Counted from the first letter of the stretch, positions 25,701-39,278 are shown. The stretch is DNA of 64,000 bases from Panagrolaimus kolymaensis (GCA_028622995.1 JAJQJQ010000021.1:434001-498000), one strand, 5' to 3'. Translations and numbers: made by a program. Notes: generated by a model from the sequence alone, not told the origin.

Positions 25701-28700
25701 ATCAAAAACAGAAAATACTATCGAAGGTGCCATTGCAAGAAGAACATTAAAATGTTTTGATCCACATTCGAATAAAACTTACACGGAAGGAGATAAATTT
25801 TTACGTTCTCCATGTGAAACTTGCGAATGTCATAATGGCGTAATTAAATGTAAACAAATGCAATGCCCTAATATTGCAAAAGGTTAGTAGCGAGCGTGTT
25901 TAAAAATAAAATAGCTATTTTATAAAGCGAAAAATATTTAGTAAAAATTAATTTCCCGTTTTAAAAGCTTTTTAGCTTCCAAAACAATAAATCGATTTTC
26001 AAAAAAAAACTTGAAAGCCCCTAACGAAAATTTTTATGATTCTTAACCTAAAATAAATGCCAAATATAAAACTTATATCCCAAAAATCTGGGTTGTCTCC
26101 CTTGAATAGCATACGAGATCCATGGCATATTCACTTCTTTTCTTTTTTGAAACACGTTGTAAACATAAAAACCAGAAACAAAAATTTTCATGAATTCCTA
26201 AATGAAAACCCAAAAAATTAGGACGACATTACTGTTATTTTTTTCGATACGGATTAGACTTTGAAATACTTTAAAAAAAGTAACAGAAAAACATATAATG
26301 GAAGGAACTTTTATTAATTTCTAAATTATTAGCGAAGCCGCAGAAAGGTTTATTTTTTAATTTGGCCCAAATTTTAAAGCAGTTGTTTTATCCTTTTTTA
26401 AATTTCCAAAGTTACTTTTTTAGATTTGATTATTAATAAAGAAATTTATTTGCCATTTTTTTTAATCCCAAAAAATACAATATTTTCTTAAATTAATTTT
26501 TTTATTTCACAAATTTCAGGTAAATGTTTTATTGGACATAAATCAGATGAATGTTGCCCTGTATGCGTGGGATGTATGGATGATTCAAATGGTAAACGAG
26601 AATTAAATGAAAATTGGCAAAAAGATGAATGCACAAATTGTACATGTAATTTAAATTTTACTACAACATGCATAACACCGATATGTAAAACAGATTGTAT
26701 AAATCCTCGTAAAGTTGAAGGTGAATGTTGTCCAGTTTGTGATGCTCCAACAATAATTGAATCACCTATTAGTTGTCCATCATTAGAGCATTGTCCATTG
26801 AGATGTGAAAATGGTTTACAAAAAACTCCTTTTGGCTGTTTTCAATGTAAATGTGCTGAAAGTTTTGAACCCACTATTCTTTCTTCAGATGATGATAATC
26901 AACAATGTGAAGAATTAAATGAAAATAATTGTGATAAGTAAGTTCTTTCTTTTCCTCTCCATGGGCCCAAAAAACTATTTATTTCAAATTTTAACGAAAA
27001 ATCTTTGAAGAAGAGCCTTAATTCTAATTTTTAACAAAATTAAATATCACAACAAAATTAATTTTTCAGACACTGCGCTCATGGGTATCGCAGAGATCAA
27101 CGTGGATGTGCGGTATGCAAATGTGCAAAATGTCCTCCCATTGATACATGTTTTAAACATTGCTTATATGGATTTGAAACCAATTCACTTGGATGCCCAG
27201 TTTGTAAATGTCGAGGTAAGCCATATTTCATTCAAACCAAAAAAGGGTACATGTCTAAAAAAAATGGCGACATTTCGCAGTTTTTAAAACATTTTTTGTA
27301 TCAAAAAAATAACTAAAAAGGCATACATAAATCAAAAAAAAAATTTATTCGAAATAATCTTCTAATATTTACTAAATTTCTTGCATAACTTTAGCTCGAA
27401 GCAAGATAGATGCTCGATTACAAATCCCAGAAAAAGAAATCCAACAACGTGCTGATTCATGCATATCCGTGATTGATGGTGATAAACTTGTTGAACGTGA
27501 TAGCGGAGAATGGTGGACGGATGGAAATTGTCGACAATGCTTTTGTCAACATTCAACTGAATTTTGTTCACTTATTTCATGCCCAACTCGACCCAAAGAT
27601 TGTCCATATAATCAATGGAAAATTATTAAAGGTGAATGTTGTCCTTCGTGTATTTCTTCAATGTCTTCATCTTCAAATTCAAATACTTCGGGTTCATCTC
27701 TTTCAAAACATGGCCAAACTGTATGCCATTCACCTGGGGATGGAAGATTATATGTTGATGGAGAAACATGGAATTTAGCGGATTGTGTTAGTTGCACATG
27801 TCGAGTTGGACATGTTTTATGTACTGCAACTCAATGCCCTCCTACACCATGTTCTAATCCAATCAAAGATGAAGAGAATCAATGTTGTTCAAAATGCTCT
27901 CTCCCAGAAATTATTGATAATAATAATAATTCCACAATGATTATTAATAGTAATAGTCAAGAAATGAGTAGTATTAACCATTTTTGCACGGATGAACATG
28001 GTATAACTCATCAAAATGGAGATGAATGGAGAGTGGATGAATGCACTTCATGTCGATGCTCATCTGAAAATGGTGAAGGTAATGGTAAACCTTTGTGCTT
28101 TATTGAACAATGTGCAACAGATGAAAATGACTGTCAAGGCCGACCATTAATGATTAAAGGTCGATGTTGTCCTGTTTGTTCAGGTTAGTTATATTACTTA
28201 AAATTGATTTGCCAAAATATTCTTGAATCCAATCCAAAAGCAACCTTTACTTCACCAAAAAAAAACTACGGTAGCTAACAACAAATTCAGTGATTTCACA
28301 AACAATAGTTTTATAAAGCTTCAGCTATTTCCTGACCCTAAAAAATTAAAGCTAAATAAACCCTCCAAGTTTGCCTCTTTCCTCATTCACTAATAATGAA
28401 ATCTAATAAATTTAAAAAAATTCTTCAAAAAAAAAACCCAAAAAAACCTCCATTTTCTTCTTCAAACTATTTCCATATTTCTTATTAACTTCCAGATTCA
28501 CTTCAAGCTGAAGCTCTTTGCACATATAATAACCACACGTATACGGTAAATGAAGAATTTCGAGCATCTGATTGTCGAAACTGTACTTGCCGTAATGGAG
28601 GCCTATTAGAATGCATCACCCTTCAATGTCCTCAATGTGAAATAATTTTCGAGCATATTGAAGGCCATTGTTGTCCCATTTGTAAAGGTTTGTTGTTGTT

Positions 28701-29586
28701 GTTGCTTATTTTTAATTAACATACACATTTACATTTTTGCACAAAAAATTAAATTTTAATGGATTGACGACTAACATTTGAAAGATAAAAAAAGTTAGAG
28801 AAATTTTCAACAAAGCTGCTGCAAAACTTCGCCGATGTCAAAAACCAACAACTAAATTGATGCCACTAATCTTTTTTTTTCTTCAAAAAACATTGTTAAT
28901 TAATTTAAAAAAAACTTTGCTACTCTCAAATTTGCCTAATTTTAATCCTTCATAAAGCTTCATTAAAGAAAATCCATAAATCAATATTATGATGATCATC
29001 TCATTTTCAGATCATAGCACTCCATTAAATGAATATCGAGAAGGTGATGAACATTATACAAAACCAGATGGAAGTTACAATAATATCATACTTTTCTTAT
29101 TTTTACTTATCGCTGTAATTGGTTTACTTACAGCAATATTTGGAATTATTTTTACAACCGTTCGACGTCGAAGAAATGTAAAAAACATTTAACATCTTTG
29201 CTTTTTTTCAAAAATTAATTAATCCCATAAATTTTCTCTTTAGCGCTTTGCTGCAAAAGGTGGCCATCCTTCTTCAGCCCTTCCTCCTCCATCTTCATCC
29301 AAAACCAATATATCCAAACATCGTAATGCATCGGAATCAGAAAGTGCAAATATGTCATTGCTTAGTAATCAGTAAGTTGTTGTTGTTGGCGTTGCTAAAA
29401 ACATAAATAACATTTCATTGGCCATACTTTTTTAGTTCTGAATCCAGTACCGCTGCATCAACAAATTGTTGTTCTTCAGAACATAGTGGTCATTCAGAAA
29501 CCATGCCATTAACATCATCACAACAACTGCAACCTCGAATTACAACAACAAATAATAATAATGGTGGTGATGGTGACATTGTTTAA
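19721..29586 (+). CDS. crm-1: CRIM1/CRM-1-like transmembrane BMP-regulator, ten exons
   Basis: Exons: 19721-20072, 24774-25028, 25454-25882, 26520-26937, 27070-27215, 27395-28183, 28496-28687, 29011-29177, 29244-29371, 29436-29586. All joins keep frame and give 1008 residues, near the 1036 of human CRIM1. In order the protein has a signal peptide (about 1-50), an IGFBP-like domain with the DCGCCKIC motif and two CRIM1-type cysteine modules (CPPDS...GNPGQCCDEYEC). Then come two von Willebrand C domains, three antistasin-like repeats (for example TNSLGCPVCKC) and four more VWC domains ending in CCPxC. A membrane helix at about 885-911 is followed by RRRR and a Ser-rich tail. CRIM1 proteins bind BMP-type ligands at the cell surface, and C. 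elegans CRM-1 promotes Sma/Mab (BMP) body-size signalling. ATG 19721 is the first in-frame ATG; the frame opens upstream only from TTG. Intron 1 is 4.7 kb and carries the AACTG array, unlike introns 2 and 3. Confidence 0.93.
20073..24773 (+). repeat. Intron 1 of the CRIM1-like gene, carrying AACTG array
   Basis: The donor is GTAAGT at 20073 and the acceptor TTTTTGCAG at 24773. From about 20110 to 23464 the intron has the same A/T-run plus AACTG motif in the same orientation as the upstream intergenic region. After 23464 I see only one, near 24288. A GC-richer patch at 22790-22870 (GCAGCAGCGGCGGTGGC) stands out and may be regulatory. Open frames inside, including the 122-codon one at 24257-24625, are A/T-run translations without family likeness. 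Confidence 0.8.
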
Positions 29587-30473
29587 TAAAGATCAAATGA
29601 TAACACATGCATGTTAGTTGTTGGAAAGAAACAAAAAAAGCATATGTAAAGGCTTTTTTCATTCAGCGCAGGTCGCTGCTTCATTTTTTCTTCTTCATCT
29701 CAACCAATTTGTATATTCATCTTCTTCTTCTTCTTTCTTATCTCTCGATTTTGTTTTATAATAATATAAAAATATCCCAGTGACCAATGTGTTTATTATT
29801 ATCTTTTGTATATCTTCTTCATATTCTTCTCCACCTCACTTAGCTTTTAGTATACCTATGTATTCTTTTTTGATAATCAATCAATCAATCAATCCCATGA
29901 ATGTGAAACAAACAAACAAAACAAAGAAACAAAAGCTTTCTCCTTCAATGTGGTCAGTCTTGATGTTGTTGGACCTTTCAACCAAACAAAAAACTTGTGT
30001 ACATTTGGTGTTTTATCTCTCTCACTTTTATTTCTTCAAAAAACGTATCCATTCATCTGTTGTTTAGCTATCATTTACCGTTTCAATATATATTTGAGCA
30101 ATGTGTATGTTCTTTTGAATCCTTTATTTTATTTGTATGCATAATCATTACGGGCAATTATTTAATAGTCGCTCTTTTATTATATGAGGCTTTTTTTATG
30201 TATCCTTAGTCTCAATGGTTCTTCTTATCCGAAAACATTCAAAAAAGGAAAAAGTTGAGCATGTTATCATCATAGCTGTTATTGAACCTATATTATTTGT
30301 GTTTGAAACCAAGGTTGTTTTTAAATAAACGGATTTAATAATGTGTAAAGAATATTATACAGTTATAATCATTTGAAACCTTTGTGAACAATAAAGACAA
30401 ATATAAAAAGTTAACAAATTTATGTTAAAAACTCGTACGCAAACAACAATAAAAAAACAAAATAAGAAGAGAT
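29587..30473. other. Convergent 3' region between CRIM1-like gene and RPL12
   Basis: The two genes converge here. AATAAA overlaps the CRIM1-like stop region (29583-29590). On the minus strand AATAAA also overlaps the RPL12 stop codon. The stretch holds pyrimidine-rich simple sequence (CTTCTT repeats near 29720) and a short AATC repeat near 29880. I see no gene; the longest open frames are Ser/Leu/Phe-rich chance frames. Confidence 0.6.
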
Positions 30474-31387
<914 letters not shown>

Positions 31388-32535
31388 GATTAAAGATAAA
31401 CAAAAAGTTGAAAATATTCAGCAAAAAAAGCAACAAATGAATTTCTTCGGCTAGAAAAGAGCCTTTATTTTTGAAGAGTGAGTGAGCAAGAAAAAAAATT
31501 GCAAGGCAACGCAACGCAGCCGAAGCTACAGTATGCTTTGGTCCTGATCAGGAAAAGGAAAAGGCGCACATTTAAATTTTGCGAGCAAATGAATGCTTTT
31601 TTTGTTTGTTTCACAAACAAAAAAATGGACGACGCACACATTTTTTTTGTGCGTACTTATTATTATTCTTTCGTCTGCCTTTATTTCTTTTTTCTCATGA
31701 AGGATGGAGGTTTACTTTCGTTTTATTTATTCGAATTGATGATGAACGACGAACAAAAACAACCACGACGGCTGTCACCAAGAAAGAAAAGCGGGAAAGA
31801 AAATTTTGAAAAAAAAAGCAAATATGTATTTTGGAGTGAGCGAAAAAATAGTGTAATAAAAATAAAAGCGATGGGGATGGAAGATGAGCAGAAGGAGCAC
31901 ATAATAGAATGATTGGGAACAATTTTTGGAGTGAAATCGTTTTAAAAAATGAACATAGAGGCAAGGCAGACTATGAACATAGAGGATTTGATTGGAAGAT
32001 AAAACCAAAAATGAACAAGGCAACAACAATGGCAAATAAGCAATCATGAAATACATAAACTTGCATTTCTTGAAGATCAATCTCCTTGTTTCAAAATTTA
32101 GTCAAATGATAAGCTTGAAATTATAAGGCTCCATCTTTCGGCACTTTGAATTGTCTGAAATCGTTTGCTTAAAGTTTTGTTAAAATTGAAAGCAAGCTTC
32201 AATAGTTGCTAAGGTGTGAAGGTTTGAATGAAGTACCTCAACCACGACATTACCATTATCGTGGTTCATGGGTTGGTCGGTAACGATTGATATTAAAGTC
32301 CAAATAAATAAGCATACAGAATGAGGTGTAACATTGTTGATTTATGTATGTTTTTTTTCCTGTAAATTTTATGATCTCTTTTTATCAGTGAACTTTATTT
32401 CATGTAAATAAAACCTTTATACATTTAACAACAACAAAAAAAACCCGTATTTATTATAATTGCATACATATTTTAAACAAACAATAATCAAATAATAACA
32501 ATATCATTATTGGTGAATAACAAGAGAAATCCATT
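31388..32535. other. Intergenic region upstream of RPL12
   Basis: This should hold the RPL12 promoter near 31390-31560, where GC content rises (AACGCAACGCAGCCGAAGC). A short direct repeat GAACATAGAGG occurs at about 31950 and 31975. A perfect 8-bp-arm hairpin, AACCACGA...TCGTGGTT, sits at 32240-32266. The remaining part up to 32535 is the 3' flank of the AKAP17A-like gene. I find no exon; the 144-codon open frame at 31478-31912 on the + strand shows no family likeness. Confidence 0.5.
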
Positions 32536-34430
32536 TCACATTCTTGAAGCAGCAGTAGCAGCTTTGTTGCTCTTTTCCATCATTTCTTCTATTGATTTTG
32601 TTTTGATATTGATGGTAATCGATTTAACTTCAGGTGCAACTATCTTTGTTCGATCAAATACCGAATCTTCTTTAAACTTTGAACGAAATCTTTGAAGTCG
32701 ATGATCGGTATCTCTCAAAAGTTTATCTCGTCTTTCTTTCATTTCTTTGTACATTCGTTGTCTTTGTCGATGAACATCGTATTGAGATTGAGTGAGATCA
32801 CGATCAAGGGCTTCAGCTAAAGCTAAATCTTCTGGAGCAATAGGTTTTGATTTGAAATTTCCATTTGCATTATCAAACTTCTTTCGAACAACCTAAAAAC
32901 GAGTTATGTAATGAAAGAAGTGGAAATCGAAGAAAATAACAACAAACTTCCGATCGCATTTCAAGTTCACGCTTTTTCATCAGCTTTTCACGTAATGTTT
33001 TTTCGCCTGGAAGTTTATTAGCTTTTACATATTCACGAACTCTATCAGTTGGTCTTTTCTTTTGATCCTTTTCCCATTCCATTCGTATCACTTCATCAAC
33101 AAGAAGAAATTTTAAGAGGTTTTCAGATTCCTTGATTCTTGCTATCGTAGCTGCTCGTTTTCTGTCCTTCAATTTCTTTCTGAGGTATTCTTCATCATAT
33201 CCTTTTTGCTTCTAAAAATTTCAGATGGTGAAAAAGATAACTAAAAAACACAACATGGATGCTTTCCAAAGCCATCAAAATTCAGAAAACATACCTCTTG
33301 TTGTTCCAAGCATGTTCGAACGGTAGCTTCAATAACACCTTTTTCGATCTTTCCCAAAGTCTTTTGTTTCACTTCTTCAATAACTTTCTTTTGCCTTTCT
33401 TCAGCTTCGTGTTTCTTTCTATAAATAATACATTGTCTTGCAAGTTCACGTTGGATGATGATCTTATTTGAAAGATGTTGATTTCGATCAAAATCAATGG
33501 TATATTGATATTCACTTAAGATTCCACTGGCAGCACGTCGAACAAGTTGATGACCACCCATTTTAGTCATAGCATTATAAAAACCTTCATAATCTTCATA
33601 TTGAACATACATTTCAAAGAAAGGTGACTAAAAAATGGGCGGTAATAATGGTAATAAAAAAGTGAAGAAAATCATACAAAGCTTCCATCAAACCAATGCA
33701 ACTTCATTCCAGATATTTCTGGTTCCATTTCACCTCGATATGGATCCTCTTGTGGAATATCAATTTGTCGAACTCGTCCATATTGGCTCATAATATCAAG
33801 CATAATTGAAGTAACATCATCAGTAATATTTGGCTAAAAAGAAGAAACAACAATAAAGACAAAAATTCAAAGATAAAGAAAGCTTACAGCAAACCATTCA
33901 TATGGTAAACCAGCAATATGTACTGTATCAGGCCTTATTCCAGGTTCATCTTGTCTTAATCTTCCTCCACGAAAATGTTTCTTCCAATCATCAGGTTTTG
34001 GAAATGGATAACCTCCAACTCTAACAGTAACTTTTAAAGCACTTTCAAATCCAGGAGCACGAAAAGTTATATTATCCAAGATTGTGATTATCTGAAACAA
34101 ATTATTGTAAAACAAAGTTTATAAACAAAAATGGAAACAACTTACTTCATCCATAATATCAATATTTGCGACATGAGTTGTAAATTTGATATATTCATCC
34201 GATGATTCAATAACCTTCAAATCTTTGAGTTCATGAGGATGAGCAAAAGTTTTGATTTTTTCTCGAATATCCCAATTACTAAATGTCTGACCAGGAGGAC
34301 GAATGGGAAGATCAACGATGAAGGTTAAAGCATAAATTGGAATAATATGAACTTCACGAGGTTCATAAAAAAGTATCGCTTCTTCACCACAATTAAATAA
34401 TGGTAAATCATCTTTATAATCATCATCCAT
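32536..34430 (-). CDS. AKAP17A (XE7)-like splicing factor
   Basis: Exons in coding order: 34430-34146, 34091-33888, 33833-33678, 33627-33295, 33211-32948, 32892-32536. All are phase 0, giving 532 residues with TGA stop. The N-terminal third aligns with human AKAP17A: TFSNWDIREKIKTFAH against SISNWEVMERLK, RPDTVHIAGLPYEWFA against RPDTIHLEGLPCKWFA, then DIPQEDPYRGEM and YVQYEDYEGFYNAM. The middle is a highly charged Lys/Glu/Arg coiled region (EEVKQKTLGKIEKG). The C-terminus lacks the long RS-rich tail of the human protein. AKAP17A is a nuclear speckle protein that affects splice choice and anchors protein kinase A. Splicing-type function is likely here, but PKA anchoring cannot be judged. Introns are mostly 45-65 bases and four of five acceptors end TAG. 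Confidence 0.85.
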
Positions 34431-34716
34431 GATGATACAATAAAAACCAAGCAAAGATAAAAACTAAATATGTATCTGCAAAAAAAAAGCGAAGTGAAAG
34501 ATTTCCAACCAAAGTGAGCAAAAAAGAAAATTGCTTTATTTAAAGCTCCCGCATTGCATGCATTCGTTACAAGAATAAGATGGTTAAGAAAACCAAGAAG
34601 GCAATATCAACAAGAAAATGGATGTTTGAAAAGGTTTATTTAAAAAATCCAATTACATAAGCAATAAAATCAATCAACAACAACAAACAAAAAAATTAAT
34701 GTAAAACAGATTATTA

Positions 34717-35814
34717 CTAACAACGAAGTCCAGGCTTATTTCGAATGATGAAGTGTTCAATCTTTTGCCAAAGTCGATTAAAGATAGCTTTATCCAAATG
34801 CCTCTTAAGCTTTGAAAGTTGTAAAATTTCGACGGACCATTGAGCAACATTTGCATCAAGTTTAGCATCTTCAAATTTCAAATGGAATGCACAAACATGA
34901 GAGAAGATAGTGGTTGGATTTCCACCCCAATTCCATCCTTTAAATTGCCATGCAGGACCCTGAAAAGTTCACTACCTATTAATAAATCGAGCAACAAAGT
35001 ATCTTACTTGAACAAAAACAGCAACCACGCGAGTCCATTCTTCAGCAGTTAATTTTAGAGGATTGTCAACGATGCGATAAGGAACAGTTTGGCCATTTTC
35101 TTTTCGATGATGGATCAAAAATTCATTTTCACGCTTGTGATTGATACGTTTCTTATCTTCAGTTGAAATGAATTTGTAGTCCTAAAATATTAAAAGATAA
35201 GTTGAAATTTGTTATCTGAACTAACTTACCTGTAAAATGTCACTAGCATTATACATCGAAATCAATGCTTTTTCACTTGCTGGAATAACAATAATTGGTG
35301 TTCTTGATGTTCGTTTTACAGGTACATTAGCGCTTGTGCCACCATTTACACTGCTATCAGGATAAGGACGTTTCAATGATCCAGTTGTTGATGAAGCAAA
35401 GGGGTTGACATCTTTCCGTTCAAATGAATTATCTAAAAATATAGCAAGTTAGTCGATTAAAGCATTTAGTAACTAAACCAACATACCATGAAGAGACATG
35501 CCAGTTTGAATTTGAAACTCATCAACTTCATCATTTTGAAATACTTCTTGATCATAACGACTATAACCAGTGCTCGCACGAGCATTATTTGATGATGATG
35601 GTTCTTTCTTTGGAATCTTCGGAGGCGGTGGAGGTGGTGGAAGTTTTGATTTTGAGCTTTCAATTTCCTTTTCTTTTTTCTAAAATTTCTTGTTTAAGAA
35701 TCCCATAACGTTACCAAAGAGACATACCTTCATATCAGCAACCATACCAAGGACGGAAGAAAAATCTGCAGCAGTATCCATACAATTTGTTGTGTTTTTG
35801 TGAACACGAATCAT
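34717..35814 (-). CDS. Truncated CDC73 (parafibromin) paralogue, C-terminal half only
   Basis: Exons in coding order: 35814-35728, 35679-35487, 35432-35230, 35181-35008, 34959-34717. The frame is intact over 299 residues with TAG stop. It corresponds to the C-terminal half of the full-length copy at 42657-44673. It starts inside that copy's exon 5 with a new ATG directly before RVHKNTTNCMDTAADFSSVL. It keeps RTSRTPIIVIPAS and the Ras-like C-terminal domain (VVAVFVQGPAWQFKGW...RHLDKAIF). The N-terminal PAF1-complex region is missing, and I find no trace of it upstream, so the duplication broke there. A proline run (PPPPPPPKIP) replaces the Asn/Ser-rich linker of the other copy. It has one extra intron, 34960-35007, between VFVQ and GPAW. 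It may act as a partial or competing CDC73, or be drifting. Expression is unknown. Confidence 0.88.
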
Positions 35815-36540
35815 GATGATGATGATTTGCGGTAATTGAATAAACAACTTGAATGCTTTGAAAGATGAATGAAGCAACAACAAAAAACGTTGAAAAGTTT
35901 CAAACTAACGAATGCAAAAAGCTTTTACTGTATGGCACGAATTGAAATCATTCGTGGCAAAAGTAAACCCCATTTTGAAAAGTGCTTCAAAGCCATTAGA
36001 TTTGCAATTTTTGCAATTAATGGTACATTTTTTTTAGCTCAAACAATGGCTAAAAAATTTCTGTTTAAAGAATTAACAAAAAACGCAATGTTTGATGAAC
36101 CTATGCTTTTACTTTTCGTTTCTATGGTGCAATACAATCCCAAATTATTCCTAATTTTTTTACTTCAACAGACAGCTTAACAGATAGAGATGTGAATTAT
36201 TCATCCTTGATTTCATTTTTCGATATAACTCTTGTTTAATCGAACTTGAGAATCTAAGGGCTTTGTTTAATCGATAATTATGTTTCCGATACGGTAATGC
36301 CATTTTTGAACAATGCAAATACTGTTAACCAACTTTTGGTGGAGAAAATAAAGTTTATCCGAGCAAATATGGTTTACTAACAACTTTATCAAAGATAAAC
36401 AAGCCTTCCAGTAAATCAGAATATCTCTAATTCATGTCTTCTAAAATCCACAAATACCAAATATGTACATACATTAAATCAATCAACATTGTTACAACTT
36501 TATTCACCAATAACAACAACAACAACAAGAAAACACACAC
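35815..36540. other. Intergenic region upstream of the truncated CDC73 copy
   Basis: This holds no recognisable gene. A 103-codon + strand frame at 35869-36180 has no family likeness and lies where the promoter of the minus-strand CDC73 copy should be. I looked for remnants of the missing CDC73 N-terminal exons on the minus strand and saw none. Confidence 0.5.
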
Positions 36541-37392
36541 TTATTTTACAATATTTTTTGTTTTTCTTCGTATACTCTTTTTACTATTATTATTATTATC
36601 AGGTTTAATAGTAGGTAATTTTCCATTTCTATTTTCTTTATTACTTCTTTTTCGTTGTTGTTGACGATCACTTTTTTGAATATTTTTTATTTTTGAAATT
36701 CTTGTATGCTTTGATGATGGTTGAGTTGGATCTAAAGGTTGTTGTTGTTGTTGTTCATTACCACCACCACGCATTTGAGTTGTTGCTATTGATCGTTGTG
36801 TTGATGATAATCTTTTTTCTGTTGTTCTTTCATAGCTATCAATCGTTGATTTTAATGTATCATGTGTTTCACGTTGAGTTGTTTGAGGTTTATCTTCCAA
36901 TGTAAAAATTATTGTTCGTTCAACTTTAGGTTTTTCTTCTTTTTGTGTTTCTTCTCGTTTAGCTGATGGTTCTCGATCATCTGGTGGTGATGGTGGAAGA
37001 AGAAGACGTTTATTTTGTTTTCGTTGTTGTTGTTGTTGATTATGACGATGAACATCTTTGGATGGAGTTGTTGGCGGTCTTATTACAACTTCAGATTGCT
37101 AAAAAAATGAAAAAAGTATTAGTTAGTTATCAAAAAAAAAATCACCCTATAAACTTACCGGTCTTGTAACATTTGAAGGTGGCACAGGAGATTTTGTCGT
37201 CATCGTCGGTGGTGGAGGTGCAACAACAGCCGCTATTGTATTCTTTGAACTTGTTTGTGAATCAGCTGTAGCAGTAGCTCGGCGATTTTGAGGTTGTTGT
37301 TTTTGACTTGAACATGAAAATAATATCATCGTCATTGTTGCTGCAGATGTAATCAAAATTGAGAAAAGATAAATAATAATTTCCAATAACAT
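36541..37392 (-). CDS. Small single-pass membrane protein with Gln/Pro/basic low-complexity tail, unknown
   Basis: Two exons, 37392-37159 and 37098-36541, join in phase 0 (donor CCG|GTAAG, acceptor TTTTTTAG) and give 263 residues. The start ATG is followed at once by a hydrophobic stretch, LLEIIIYLFSILITSAATM, a probable signal anchor or signal peptide. The rest is low complexity: Ala/Pro/Thr (AAVVAPPPPTMTTK), a QQQQQ tract after VHRHN, Glu/Lys-rich KREETQKEEKPK and a strongly basic C-terminus (RKRSNKENR, KSIRRKTKNIVK). I recognise no domain. The clean two-exon join and continuous frame argue for a real gene. If the N-terminus is an anchor, the long basic tail would be cytoplasmic or lumenal depending on orientation, which I cannot decide. 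Confidence 0.65.
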
Positions 37393-38251
37393 TTGAAGAA
37401 GAAGGAAAAACAAACGTCGTTTTTGAAGCAGTTAAGAAAAAAAGTTTTAGTTGCTTTGATTACATTTTTTTGGGCTTTTTTAAAATTTGCAAATTTTTTG
37501 CCACTCAAAAAAATTTTATATAGTAAGTTTTTTTGGTGTCAAGTGAAATTTGCATAAACTTTTTTACATTGAAAAAGCGACGAGTATGATTGCATTGATG
37601 CATTTGAAAACCACAAATTTCGCCGAATCAATGAAAGAATATTTACGCAACCTTGCTTTCAGTATTTTTAAGAACATATGTAGATGTAGATGAAATGATG
37701 ACTTGTTGGGTTTTTTATTTAACTATGATATGATGTTTGTTGGAAAATAATTAATGGCTAATACAACAAAGGAGTTTTTGTTAAATATGAGAAATATGTC
37801 TTAAAAAAGTTTGAAGTAGCATGTAAAACACTTAAATCATAAACACTTGATTGCATATTTTCTAAACTACAACAATTATTGTTCATACTTACTTTTTGAC
37901 CGTCAAGAATTAGTTGGAGAAGAAATACTTCGAACGCCCGAAAATAGAGAGTGAATGCTTAAAAAATGTGGCAAAAACCCATTAATATGAAACTCCATCT
38001 TGATAACAAAAAAAGAAGAGCAACAAAAAGAAATGAAAAATAATAAACAAGAACCTCCATTTATGCGGAATCTTGTAAATCAACGACGAATGAGTCAAGT
38101 TTTTTACAAAGACAATCATCAGCCTTTCAAATTTATATGCCGCTTTATCATTTTTTAACAAACTTATGTGAGAAAACCTTTCAAGAAACACATTTATTTT
38201 TACGAAATCAATCACATTTTATGAAAAAAAATTTACAAATAAAAATTTCAG
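37393..38251. other. Intergenic region, no gene seen
   Basis: This AT-rich stretch separates the low-complexity membrane protein gene from the first four-helix membrane gene. It should include the promoter of the former near 37400-37600. The 77-codon minus-strand frame at 37982-38215 has no family likeness. Confidence 0.5.
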
Positions 38252-39074
38252 TCAGTTTTGTTCATTTTTGATGGCAATTGGATCAGGAAGTTGTTGTGGA
38301 GTTTTCAAATCACTGAAGTAACCATAGCATTCATAAACACGAAGCATGAAAAAAACGCCGAGTAGAGTTTCGGGAAAAATTGCAAATATTGCTTTGAGTA
38401 TATTGACAGGTTTATAACCTAAAAATGAATTAGATATAAAAGTTGAATATAGTTTTATATGAAAAAATGTGTAATAAAAGCTTTTGACTTACTTGAGATA
38501 TTATAATAATTATGGATGTTTTGTATTTCATCATCAGATGTGGTTGAAATATCATAGATACTATATATTGCAAATGCAAACACACAAAGAATTGTCAAAA
38601 TCTAAAAAGAAGAAAGATAATAAATGAATAAAAATTAGATAAAATGATAAAAAGGACTTACTCGAAAGAAGAAATATGGAATAAAAAAGTGCTGTTTTTC
38701 AGTAATCAAAGCAATAATAAGAAAGATTATATCCAAAAATGCAAGAATACCAACAGCACCATATCGAATGATCAAAGAAAGCTCATCAGTTAGAATACTA
38801 TCAACCAATTTGCAAACAATTATAAGAAGCATAAGTATTTCATATACCACTATGATACTTACTCCACGTTTAGCAGGATGACATCCAGATTTATGTTTTG
38901 CAGGATCATCATTGTTATTGTTGGATTTATTCTTTGTTATTGGACCATTAGGTGGAGAAATTTCGTGCTGGAAATAAACGTTTAGGTTAAGTTTAAAAAA
39001 GAAAGAAAGTATACCTGTGGTTTGATATCAGCAGTATGATTGTTAGTAACAGCAGCAGGAGGAGCAACCACCAT
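38252..39074 (-). CDS. Four-helix membrane protein, paralogue A
   Basis: Exons in coding order: 39074-39015, 38967-38662, 38601-38493, 38418-38252. They give 213 residues with TGA stop. The N-terminus is soluble and Asn/Pro-rich (ADIKPQHEISPPNGPITK). Four hydrophobic segments follow, around VSIIVVYEILMLLIIVCKLV, LIIRYGAVGILAFLDIIFLI, FFIPYFFFRILTILCVFAFA and ILKAIFAIFPETLLGVFFM. The C-terminal tail ends QQLPDPIAIKNEQN. Intron phases (0, 0, 1) are the same in paralogues B and C. The length and four-helix plan recall small nematode tetraspan families, including LAPTM-like proteins, but I cannot name the family or its function. It sits head to tail with B, and its 5' flank resembles those of B and C. 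Confidence 0.85.
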
Positions 39075-39278
39075 TTCGAAGTGACAATGAGTTTATAAAT
39101 GAAAAGAATTTATTATTCATCTCTTCAACTTGATGGAATGAAAAAAATTGTTGTGAAAAGAAATATGCATAAATTTGGAAATACATTTATTTTGAGATAA
39201 TCAATTATATTTTATTCAAAATAATTTTATGAAATAAAATTTTCAGTCAGTTTTGTTCAGTTATGATGACGATTGGGA

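Noticed and set aside
31478..31912. 144-codon + strand frame upstream of RPL12
   Set aside because: Low-complexity, with overlapping open frames on both strands, no splice structure and no family likeness. It sits in the RPL12 promoter side.
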